From contig CADCMR010000007.1 of the NCBI GenBank assembly GCA_902802585.1, positions 27,647 through 91,646 of the forward strand: a stretch of DNA of 64,000 bases, given 5' to 3'. The first letter of the stretch is position 1. The number at the start of each line of letters is the position of its first letter. The notes under the pieces were generated by a model, which saw only the letters and a program-made list of their open reading frames with translations, was not told the DNA's origin and did not search any database. The translations under genes were made by a program, and so were the position numbers. The DNA comes from an uncultured bacterium. Lineage in GTDB: Bacteria; Verrucomicrobiota; Lentisphaeria; Victivallales; UBA1829. Of this stretch, positions 52,824-60,276 are shown piece after piece.

Positions 52824-53063
52824 ATGCTTTTTTCAAAAAATACGCTTCGTCCGAACAGCTGTGCTTCCTGTCAATTCTTCCAGACCAGCCACCGGGTCAT
52901 CAAGATGTCGGGCTCGACTCCCTTCCTGGAAATCAAGGACACCTGGGGAACCTGCTCCCTGCTCTGCGACGGCAAATACAGAACCACCCCCTACAACGAA
53001 TGCCGTTACAAGGGAAGCCAGTGTCTGTACAAACGCTGGATTGGAATGCCGCCGACATTGTGA
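52824..53063 (+). CDS. Small Cys-rich protein
   Basis: The 79-aa protein has six Cys (NSCASCQFF, GTCSLLCDGK, NECRYKGSQCLYKR), suggesting metal binding or disulfides. ATG 52824 has AAAGGA upstream and follows the zinc-ribbon gene by 16 bp. No family was recognised. It is the last gene of the DUF445 unit. Confidence 0.65.
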   Translation: MLFSKNTLRPNSCASCQFFQTSHRVIKMSGSTPFLEIKDTWGTCSLLCDGKYRTTPYNECRYKGSQCLYKRWIGMPPTL

Positions 53064-53378
53064 TAAGCAATCCGGGCATGTCCCAAACGGCGATAAAACG
53101 GATCCTGTCCTGTTTTGAGGAGGCGGTTTCTTTCCAGCCGGGTACTCCGCGGTCCGCTTCCGAGCATCCCGCTCACATTCGTTCGGACCGGCCTTTCCTC
53201 CGGCTGACGCGGCGCGGGCGCGATCAGTTCAATCCCGCTCCTGCGTCGTCCGCGTAATATGCCGTCGTTTTTTTTGAGGAAAAAGCCTGAAAAACCGCGA
53301 TTCGCTATTGAAAAACGTGAAATCGGCGTTAGATTATATGGAATATGAACATCTCACCCGTGTTTACCAGGATCAGCC
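53064..53378. other. Intergenic stretch before olsB
   Basis: 315 bp. The first 190 bp are GC-rich with a weak open frame (53000-53257) lacking a ribosome site. The rest becomes AT-rich, with a T8 run at about 53268-53275 that may end the upstream unit, then the olsB promoter. Confidence 0.45.
53308..53335 (+). promoter_or_regulatory. Sigma-70-type promoter for olsBA
   Basis: TTGAAA, 16-nt spacer, TAGATT, about 45 bp upstream of the GTG at 53379. Confidence 0.6.
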
Positions 53379-54203
53379 GTGGATTTCAATACTGACAGTC
53401 TGCTTCAGAAAATCATCAATCCGCCCCTCGTGGCGGAAAACGATGCCTATCTGCTCAAGTTCGCGGAAAACGACGACGAGATCTTCGCCGCCCAGAAACT
53501 CCGCTACCGGGTGTTCAACTGCGAACAGAACCGCGGGCTCGACTCCGCGAAGGATGCCGAGTTCGACCGCGACGAGTTTGACGAAGGCGCGGCGCACCTG
53601 ATCGTTTTCGACAAATCGAACGGGATGCCGATCGGGACATACCGCGCGATTGGCCAGCCGGGCAACGACCCGGAAAAAATGTACTCCGCCCGCGAATACG
53701 AGGTCAACGGCATCGAGCGCTACGTGCCGCGGATCATCGAAGTGGGGCGTTCCTGCGTGGACAAGGACTACCGCAACGGCGCCGTGGTGGCGTTCCTGTG
53801 GAGCGGGATGGCGGCGATTACGCTGCGTTCCGGATGCCGTTATCTCTGCGGCTGCGTAAGCTTGGAAGACGCACGGCCAGCGGTCGCCTGGGCGGTCTAC
53901 GAATCCCTGCGCGAGAAAGGTCTGTTTTTCCCTGATGTCGGCTTTAAGCCGCGTCCCAAGTTCAGCTTCACGCGCCCGGACGAGGCGGAGGTCAAAAGCA
54001 TCCTCGACGACCGTACGCGTCTCCGCGCCGCCATGCCGCCGCTCCTGAAGGGCTATATCACGATCGGCGCAAAGCTCCTCGGAGAACCGGCGTTTGACTA
54101 CGAATTCGGCTCGATCGACCTGCCCGTCATGGTCGACATGTGGCGTCTGCCGGAACGCTACCACAGGCATTTCTTCCCGAACATCACGTTCCCGGGAGAC
54201 TGA
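53379..54203 (+). CDS. olsB: Ornithine lipid synthesis N-acyltransferase, OlsB-like
   Basis: The 274-aa GNAT-fold acyltransferase is of the OlsB/hemolysin-like type, which transfers a 3-hydroxyacyl group from acyl-ACP to ornithine. LRYRVFNCEQNRGLDSAKDA, FDEGAAHLIVFDKSNGMPIG, VPRIIEVGRSCVDKDYRNGA and YLCGCVSLED are the conserved blocks. The start is GTG with AGGA upstream. The next gene, 3 bp on, is an OlsA-like O-acyltransferase, which completes ornithine lipid. The pairing supports the assignment; another amino-acid head group is possible. Confidence 0.82.
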   Translation: MDFNTDSLLQKIINPPLVAENDAYLLKFAENDDEIFAAQKLRYRVFNCEQNRGLDSAKDAEFDRDEFDEGAAHLIVFDKSNGMPIGTYRAIGQPGNDPEKMYSAREYEVNGIERYVPRIIEVGRSCVDKDYRNGAVVAFLWSGMAAITLRSGCRYLCGCVSLEDARPAVAWAVYESLREKGLFFPDVGFKPRPKFSFTRPDEAEVKSILDDRTRLRAAMPPLLKGYITIGAKLLGEPAFDYEFGSIDLPVMVDMWRLPERYHRHFFPNITFPGD

Positions 54204-54206
54204 CCG

Positions 54207-55055
54207 ATGCGGATTCTGCGCAGGATTTACCGCGTGATTGCGCTTTTCCTGTGGGGAAGCGGACACTGGATTTACTGCCTGCCGATCCGCTACCTCTACA
54301 AGGAGGAACACAGCATCCGTCGCATGGCTCTCCAGACGAAATACTGGGGCGGCGGGATCGTCAGGATCCTCGGCATCCGCACAATCATTCACGGCGATCC
54401 CGAGGAATACAAGAAGACCGGCGGACTGGTCGTGGCGAACCATCAGAGCTACGTTGACATCTTCCTGCACGCGTCCATCTTCGGGCTGCGGTTCACCCCG
54501 AAAAAGGAGATCAAAGACTGGCCGGTCCTCGGCTGGTATACCGACATGATCCGTCCGATCTGGGTCGACCGCGACTCCAAACAGGCTGCCGCCAGCCTCA
54601 TGGAGCAGTTCCGCGACACCCTGCGGAAGAAAATCCCGCTGATCGTCTACCCCGAAGGGACCACGTCCGACGGTCGGCACGGCCTGAAGGAGTTCAAGAC
54701 CACTCCGTTCGAGACCGTCTGCGGCACGGACATCCCCATCCAGCCCATCATTTCCATTTACCATCCCGCCGAAGGCGACGTGCACCCGGCGTGGTACGGC
54801 GACGCCACGTTCATGCCCCATCTGTGGGCGATCCTCGCGAACCGCAGGTCCACCGCCGATGTCTACATCCTCCCCCTCATTTATCCGGAGGGGCGGAACC
54901 GCAAACAGCTGGCGAAAGCCGTCCGCGAGGCGATGCTGAAAGCCTATTGCGAACATACCGGCTGGGCGCCGCCCGATCCGACCGAGCCGGAGCAGCCTGC
55001 CGCGCCAAAGGAAACGAAAGAAAAGGATGCCGAACATGAACAACAGCACGCTTGA
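54207..55055 (+). CDS. olsA: 1-acyl-glycerol-3-phosphate/lyso-ornithine-lipid O-acyltransferase, PlsC/OlsA-like
   Basis: The 282-aa membrane-associated acyltransferase of the PlsC family has VVANHQSYVDIF (NHxxxxD catalytic motif, HQSYVD) near residue 78 and IVYPEGTTSDGR (EGT motif) near 150. An N-terminal hydrophobic segment anchors it. Beside olsB it most likely adds the second acyl chain to lyso-ornithine lipid; a role as PlsC cannot be excluded. The C-terminus is polar and Glu/Lys-rich. Confidence 0.83.
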   Translation: MRILRRIYRVIALFLWGSGHWIYCLPIRYLYKEEHSIRRMALQTKYWGGGIVRILGIRTIIHGDPEEYKKTGGLVVANHQSYVDIFLHASIFGLRFTPKKEIKDWPVLGWYTDMIRPIWVDRDSKQAAASLMEQFRDTLRKKIPLIVYPEGTTSDGRHGLKEFKTTPFETVCGTDIPIQPIISIYHPAEGDVHPAWYGDATFMPHLWAILANRRSTADVYILPLIYPEGRNRKQLAKAVREAMLKAYCEHTGWAPPDPTEPEQPAAPKETKEKDAEHEQQHA

Positions 55056-55779
55056 AAAGCTTTCTTCCGTCTGGACGCTCGCGACCGGGCGTCCGCTGTC
55101 GTTTCTGCCGGAACCGAAGGAAATCCCGGAGGATTTTCCGGTCTGGTTCCCGCTGGTCGGGCTCGTCGTCGGCTCGGCGTGCGCCCTGGTTGCGTGGATT
55201 GTTGTCTGGCTCTTCGGCGGGTTCGCAGGTTCCCTGTTCTCCGGCATCCTGATCGCGCTTCTGCTGGAGCTCGTCACCGGCTGGCGCGGATTCAACGGCG
55301 CGGCGCTCTTCGCCATGCATTTCTTCCCGAAAGCCGCGGATGCCGCCCCGGACAAGTTCACTGCCCAGCCGATGTTTTTCGGCGCTGTCGTCTTCGCCGT
55401 TCGCGCCGTCATGCTTGCGGCGGCGGTCCATGAGGACGGCGCGTGCTGGCTGGTCGCGGTCATGCTGTGCGCGTACTTCGCGCGGGAGGAGCTCAGCGCC
55501 GCGAAAACGGCATCCGGCACGGAACTGATCCGGTCAAACACCGCGGAACGCCGGAAAGGCGCGGTGGCGGGCTGTGTCCTGATGCTGCTCTTCATCCTGG
55601 TCAGCCGTCGCGTATGGGGCGCCGCCGGGATGTTCCTGCTGACATGGCTGACCTCCTGGTATCTGATCAAGCGCTCCGAAAACGGCACGCTCGACTTTGA
55701 CCGGCGGGCGTTCGATACAGCGGCGTACCTGATTGAAACAGTATTGCTCTTCCTGACTGTGATCTGCCTGAACCGCTGA
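55036..55779 (+). CDS. Polytopic membrane protein resembling a degenerate CobS
   Basis: The protein (about 247 aa) has six to seven TM helices. The start resembles cobalamin-5-phosphate synthase: PVWFPLVGLVVGSACALVAW then GILIALLLELVTGWRGFNGA. The Asp-rich active-site motif that follows in CobS (HLDGxxDxxDG) is absent, replaced by GFNGAALFAMHFF. I infer a non-catalytic or differently acting relative. It overlaps olsA by about 20 bp. ATG 55036 is better spaced from AAAGGA than ATG 55027. No cobalamin gene is nearby, so a role with ornithine lipid or the envelope is more likely. Confidence 0.55.
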   Translation: MNNSTLEKLSSVWTLATGRPLSFLPEPKEIPEDFPVWFPLVGLVVGSACALVAWIVVWLFGGFAGSLFSGILIALLLELVTGWRGFNGAALFAMHFFPKAADAAPDKFTAQPMFFGAVVFAVRAVMLAAAVHEDGACWLVAVMLCAYFAREELSAAKTASGTELIRSNTAERRKGAVAGCVLMLLFILVSRRVWGAAGMFLLTWLTSWYLIKRSENGTLDFDRRAFDTAAYLIETVLLFLTVICLNR

Positions 55780-55826
55780 TTTTCAAGGCGGACTTGGCAA
55801 TCCGCATCTTTTTCCACCCGGCAGGT

Positions 55827-55855
55827 TTGAATTGTGCCCGTTTCCGGTGTATTTT
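55827..55855 (+). promoter_or_regulatory. Sigma-70-type promoter for the glycosyltransferase operon
   Basis: TTGAAT, 17-nt spacer ending GTG, TATTTT, about 25 bp upstream of the start at 55881. Confidence 0.65.
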
Positions 55856-55880
55856 ATATAGATGAACGAAACGGAAAACA

Positions 55881-57635
55881 ATGAAAGGTCCGGATTTGAC
55901 CCATACCACACTGAATCGACCGCCCGGCGGATTTGCCGGAACAGCCCCCGCGCCGTGGCTGTTTTGCCTGGCGGCGCTCCTGCTGGCTTTGCCGCTGGCT
56001 TATTTCGCGGATGTCCCGGAACGCGATATCGCGACCCGGTATGCGCCGATGGCAGAGGCGTTCGCCGCGGGGAAATGGTCCTATGCTTTCCATCCGCGCA
56101 TTCCGATGCTGTATCCGGCGCTCTGCGGCGTGCTCGTCCGGCTCGGCGGAATCACCGGGTTCACGGCGGCGAAGCTCCTCAGCACGGCGTGTTTCGCGGC
56201 GGCGGTCTTCCCTCTCTTCCGTGTCATGAAACGCGTCTTCGGCGAACGGACCGCGGTCGGCGCACTTCTGGTCTACGTCGTCAATCCCTTCATGCTGCGG
56301 CTCGCCGGGACCGGGCTCCGCGAAAACATGAAGTGTCTGCTGCTGATCCTGATCGTGCACGCGGTCTTCCTGATCCGCGAGGAACCGGACGCGTTCGCGC
56401 GGTATCTTTATTTCGGGGCGGTCACGGGCATCCTCATGATCACACGGTCGGAGATGATCCTCTTCTGCGGAGTCGTCCTGTTCGGCGTGATGTTCTGGGA
56501 GGCTCGCTGGAGTCTGGATGCGGTCCGACTTGATTCCGGACTGGATCCTGCTAAAAAGCCGTTCATCCCGGTTCCGCACCGGAGTCTCGCGGGCACGCTG
56601 CTTGCCGCCGTGCTTGTCTTCCTGCCCGCCGCCGTCAATCACGCGGTGTTCGGGCTGCCTACGCCGGAAGTCCGGTACCTTCAGATTTTTGAAAGGTTCT
56701 TCGGGCGTATGCCGTCCCTGATTGACGCCGCCATGATCGCCGGTCTGACGCCGTTTGCGATGGCGGCCGCGGCAAGAATCCTTTCCCGCGTTCTCGCCGG
56801 GAAACCGCTGAAACCGGTCCTGATTGTCTGCGGCGGAGCGTTTGTCGCCTGCCTCGCATTCCTGTTCATCCGCCAGATGCTCAGGGTGGATTCCGAGGTC
56901 ATGAAAGAGTTCTTCGTCACGTTTGAACGCGCCTTCGATCCGCTTTGGACGGTTCCCGCGCTCATCGGACTGGCGTTCCGCCTCCGCGACCGCGTGATTT
57001 CCTCCGGCGAGAAACTCCTGCTCGCGTTCATCGCCGTCCATACCGGCGTCATTGCCGCCCAGCTCCTGATGTACGAAGGCACGCTCACATTTTCCGTGCG
57101 CTACCTGCTTCCGGCGTCCCCGCTCGGATTCGGCTGGACCTTCTGCGGCGTCTCGGTCATCGCGGGGCTGGCGGCACGCTATGTCCCGCGCGTCTCCATG
57201 CGGGCCGCGCTGTCTGTCCTGCTCGCCGCATACGTCGCCGGGGCGCTGTTCCACTGCCTCGGTCCGATCCTGAAGGACTATTTCGAGCCGCGCCACAAAG
57301 CCGTCCGCAACGGCACGCTCCGGCTTGCCGCACTTTTCCGCGCCAATCCGCCCGCCCGTTCCTGCGCCGTGCCGCCGGAGTTTGATTTGCTTGATTACGA
57401 AGGCTGCGCCGTGCCCGGCATGTTTTTCGAGCGCGACAGTAAGTACGTCGTTTCCGCCTACCTCGCCGGAGGACGCCGTGTCCGTGACCTGAAAAACGCT
57501 GATTTCTACGTCACCGAGCCGGGCGGCGCGTCCGCCGCTCCGCCGGACGCTTCCTGGGCGCCTGCGGGCGAGCCTGTCCCGATGGGGCGGGATACGTTCT
57601 GCACGGTATTCCGGAGGAAGGAGGCGGCGTTATGA
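55881..57635 (+). CDS. GT-C family membrane glycosyltransferase (ArnT/PMT-like)
   Basis: The 584-aa protein has about 11 TM helices and the layout of lipid-linked-sugar-dependent glycosyltransferases. The first extracytoplasmic loop carries the acidic pair of the family (YFADVPERDIATRYAPMAEA). Further helices include LLVYVVNPFMLRLAGTGLRE and GAVTGILMITRSEMILFCG. A soluble C-terminal part of about 100 residues follows. It probably transfers a sugar from a polyprenyl carrier to a surface acceptor. It overlaps the sugar-phosphate transferase gene by 4 bp (ATGA), forming an operon. Confidence 0.8.
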   Translation: MKGPDLTHTTLNRPPGGFAGTAPAPWLFCLAALLLALPLAYFADVPERDIATRYAPMAEAFAAGKWSYAFHPRIPMLYPALCGVLVRLGGITGFTAAKLLSTACFAAAVFPLFRVMKRVFGERTAVGALLVYVVNPFMLRLAGTGLRENMKCLLLILIVHAVFLIREEPDAFARYLYFGAVTGILMITRSEMILFCGVVLFGVMFWEARWSLDAVRLDSGLDPAKKPFIPVPHRSLAGTLLAAVLVFLPAAVNHAVFGLPTPEVRYLQIFERFFGRMPSLIDAAMIAGLTPFAMAAAARILSRVLAGKPLKPVLIVCGGAFVACLAFLFIRQMLRVDSEVMKEFFVTFERAFDPLWTVPALIGLAFRLRDRVISSGEKLLLAFIAVHTGVIAAQLLMYEGTLTFSVRYLLPASPLGFGWTFCGVSVIAGLAARYVPRVSMRAALSVLLAAYVAGALFHCLGPILKDYFEPRHKAVRNGTLRLAALFRANPPARSCAVPPEFDLLDYEGCAVPGMFFERDSKYVVSAYLAGGRRVRDLKNADFYVTEPGGASAAPPDASWAPAGEPVPMGRDTFCTVFRRKEAAL

Positions 57636-59017
57636 CCGCCGGACGGATCCGCATTCTGTTCCTGATGCTGGCGGATGCGCTGGCGCTGTCCTGCTGCTGG
57701 CTCGGCGTCGCCGCGGTCTATCACGCCATGGGCGGCCGTTACGAGATGGCGACCTACATGGCGATGTGGCCGTTCCTGTTCGTCTTCATCCTGTTGGCGG
57801 CGGTCATGCGGCTTTACCACGGCAACCCGTTCTGCCCGGGCATGGCGCTGGATCCCGTGGAGGAGATGCGCCGCCGAGTCTACGCGGTCCTGGTCACGTA
57901 CCTGCTGCTCTTCAGTTACCTCACGTTCTCGCGCAGGACGGAGGAGTATTCGCGTGTGGTCATCGCGGTCAGCGCATGTCTGAACCTCTTCCTCGTCGGG
58001 CTCGTGCGCAACCTGGTACGGCGCATTCTCAAATGGGCGGACATCGGTCAGATACCAGTCCTGATCGCCGGTGCGGGAAAATGCGGCCGCAAGCTTGAGG
58101 CGGAGATCCGCGACAACGCCCATTTCGGCCTCAGGATCATCGGGTTCGTCGACGACAATCCCGCCCTCGAAGGCCGCCTCGGCGCGCTCTCCGACGCTCC
58201 GGCCGTCGCCGCGCGCACCGGCGCGGAGTTCCTCATCTGCTGCCTCCCGCCGCAGGCGATCACGAAGTACCTGCGCGACTACATGAAGCATTTTCGGCAG
58301 ATTCTGCTCATGACCGACGACATCGGCATCCCGGTCGCCTGGGGCACGCCGGTCTGCCTGCGCGAGCTCGCCGGACTGGAGATACGCAACCAGCTGCTGC
58401 GTCCGCTTCCGCGCCTCACGAAATCCGTCCTGGAGTTCATTCTCGCGTGCGTCGGCATCGTGCTGCTGATTCCCGTGTTCCTGGTCCTTGCGCTCGTCGT
58501 GAAGCTGTCCGGCAAGGGACCCGTCCTGTACCGCGCCGACCGCCTCGGCAAGAACGGTCGTCCCATCCACGTCTGGAAGTTTCGCACGATGTACACGGAC
58601 GCCGACGACCAGCTGGAACAGCTCCTCGCCAACGATCCGAAGCTCGCCGCCGAATGGCGCGCCAACTTCAAGCTTGAACACGACCCGCGCATCACGCCCA
58701 TCGGACGCATCCTCCGCAGGACCAGCCTAGACGAGCTTCCGCAGTTCTTCAACGTGCTCACCGGCGAACTCGCCATGATCGGCCCGCGCCCCATCGTGAA
58801 GGCGGAGGTTCAGTATTACGGTGACAATTACGAAGTCTTCTCGCGCGTCAAGCCCGGCATTACCGGTCTCTGGCAGGTCTCCGGCCGAAACGACACAGGC
58901 TACGACAAACGCATCCTGCTCGACATGTGGTATATCCGCAACTGGTCCGTCTGGCTGGACATCCACATCTTCTTCGCCACCATCGTCGAGGTCATCCGAT
59001 GCCGGGGCGCGCGATGA
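57632..59017 (+). CDS. Polyprenyl-phosphate sugar-1-phosphate transferase (WbaP/WcaJ type)
   Basis: The 461-aa initiating enzyme of exopolysaccharide or O-antigen synthesis transfers a hexose-1-phosphate to undecaprenyl phosphate. Four N-terminal TM helices are followed by a Rossmann-like CoA-binding domain (VLIAGAGKCGRKLEAEIRDN). A fifth hydrophobic segment (SVLEFILACVGIVLLIPVFL) leads to the catalytic domain: VWKFRTMYTDAD, PRITPIGRILRRTSLDELPQ and GPRPIV. Length is normal. It is the first committed step of the local glycan pathway. Confidence 0.93.
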   Translation: MTAGRIRILFLMLADALALSCCWLGVAAVYHAMGGRYEMATYMAMWPFLFVFILLAAVMRLYHGNPFCPGMALDPVEEMRRRVYAVLVTYLLLFSYLTFSRRTEEYSRVVIAVSACLNLFLVGLVRNLVRRILKWADIGQIPVLIAGAGKCGRKLEAEIRDNAHFGLRIIGFVDDNPALEGRLGALSDAPAVAARTGAEFLICCLPPQAITKYLRDYMKHFRQILLMTDDIGIPVAWGTPVCLRELAGLEIRNQLLRPLPRLTKSVLEFILACVGIVLLIPVFLVLALVVKLSGKGPVLYRADRLGKNGRPIHVWKFRTMYTDADDQLEQLLANDPKLAAEWRANFKLEHDPRITPIGRILRRTSLDELPQFFNVLTGELAMIGPRPIVKAEVQYYGDNYEVFSRVKPGITGLWQVSGRNDTGYDKRILLDMWYIRNWSVWLDIHIFFATIVEVIRCRGAR

Positions 59018-59045
59018 TCCGGGACGCGAAAACGGGTATTCCGCG

Positions 59046-60149
59046 ATGAAGATCGCGCTGATTCATTACTGGATGACCTCCATGCGCGGCGGGGAGAACG
59101 TCCTCGCCGAATTCTGCCGTCTCTACCCGGATGCCGACATCTTTACGCACGCCTGGAACCGCGAAAAGGTCGGCGAACCGTTTGCTTCGCACAAAGTCAC
59201 TGAGACCTTCATCTCCCGTCTGCCCGGCGCGCGCAACGGCTGCCAGAAATATCTGGTTTTCATGCCGGCCGCCTTGCGCCGCCTCGATCTTTCGTCCTAC
59301 GATCTCATCATCTCCAGCGAATCCGGCCCTGCGAAAGGCATCCGGAAGCCCTCCGGCGCTGTCCATGTCTGCTACTGCCACACGCCCATGCGCTATTTGT
59401 GGGACATGAGCGACCTGTATTATCAGGCGGCGGGACCCGGCGGCAAGCTCGCCATGAAGCTTTTCCTCCGCCATCTGCGCGACTACGACAGGCGTTCCGC
59501 GGATGCCGTGGACCATTTCATCGCGAACAGCGCGTTCGTCGCCGGCCGCATCCGACGTGTCTACGGCAGGGAATCCACAGTGATTCACCCGCCGGTCGAT
59601 GCCGCTTTCTTCCGCGACCCGGGACGCCCCGGCGCGAATGCCCCGAAACGCGATTTCTATCTATGCGCCGGGCAGGTTACGCCGTACAAGCGCATCGACC
59701 TCGCCGTTCTCGCGTGCATCCGGCTCGGACGCCGCCTGGTTGTCGCCGGGGACGGTCCCGAGCTGAAACGCGTCCGGGAGGTCGCCGGGAACTCCCCGCT
59801 GGTCACGTTCGAGGGACGCTGTACCAACGAACGACTCCGCGAGCTTTTCACAAATGCGCGCGCCCTGATCTTCCCCGGCATTGAGGATTTCGGCATCGTC
59901 CCGCTGGAGGCGCAGGCTGCCGGGACCCCGGTGATCGCGTTCGGGCAGGGCGGCGCGCTTGAGACTGTGCTGCCCGGCCGCACCGGACTTTTCTTCCCGG
60001 AACAGACCCCGGACGCGCTTGTCAATGCCATGGAGGAATTCGAGGCGGCTCCGGCATGGGATCCCGCCGTCTGCGCCGCCCATGCCGCCGAATTTAACCC
60101 GGAACGATTCCGCGCGGAAATCGCCGCCTTCCTCCGTTCCGTGACCTGA
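59046..60149 (+). CDS. GT4-family glycosyltransferase
   Basis: The 367-aa GT-B enzyme starts MKIALIHYWMTSMRGGENVL. It contains CYCHTPMRYLWDM, the sugar-nucleotide region LCAGQVTPYKRIDLAVLAC, and the E-x7-E block PGIEDFGIVPLEAQAAGTPV followed by GLFFPEQTPDAL. This matches bacterial GT4 enzymes in polysaccharide clusters. ATG 59046 is where the family begins; the frame is open upstream only because it overlaps the previous gene in another frame. It is the last gene of the operon, followed by the convergent terminator. Confidence 0.92.
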   Translation: MKIALIHYWMTSMRGGENVLAEFCRLYPDADIFTHAWNREKVGEPFASHKVTETFISRLPGARNGCQKYLVFMPAALRRLDLSSYDLIISSESGPAKGIRKPSGAVHVCYCHTPMRYLWDMSDLYYQAAGPGGKLAMKLFLRHLRDYDRRSADAVDHFIANSAFVAGRIRRVYGRESTVIHPPVDAAFFRDPGRPGANAPKRDFYLCAGQVTPYKRIDLAVLACIRLGRRLVVAGDGPELKRVREVAGNSPLVTFEGRCTNERLRELFTNARALIFPGIEDFGIVPLEAQAAGTPVIAFGQGGALETVLPGRTGLFFPEQTPDALVNAMEEFEAAPAWDPAVCAAHAAEFNPERFRAEIAAFLRSVT

Positions 60150-60167
60150 AATTCCAAGGTTCCTCCC

Positions 60168-60228
60168 TGCAAAAAGAGATAAAAGAAGCGTCCGCTTCCG
60201 AACGGGTCTGCCCCGTGGAAGCGGACGC
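60168..60228 (-). terminator. Intrinsic terminator after the GH97 gene
   Basis: Minus strand: perfect 12-bp stem GCGTCCGCTTCC/GGAAGCGGACGC followed by a T-rich tract (TTCTTTTATCTCTTTTT). It lies between convergent genes and may also stop the glycosyltransferase operon. Confidence 0.85.
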
Positions 60229-60276
60229 AACTGTTATTGAATCAATTCAGCTTGCCTGTCCGGCCTGCTGTTCAGC

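Noticed and set aside
35366..53063. Island as a prophage or integrative element
   Set aside because: No integrase, transposase, structural phage gene, tRNA or att-like repeat is seen at the borders.
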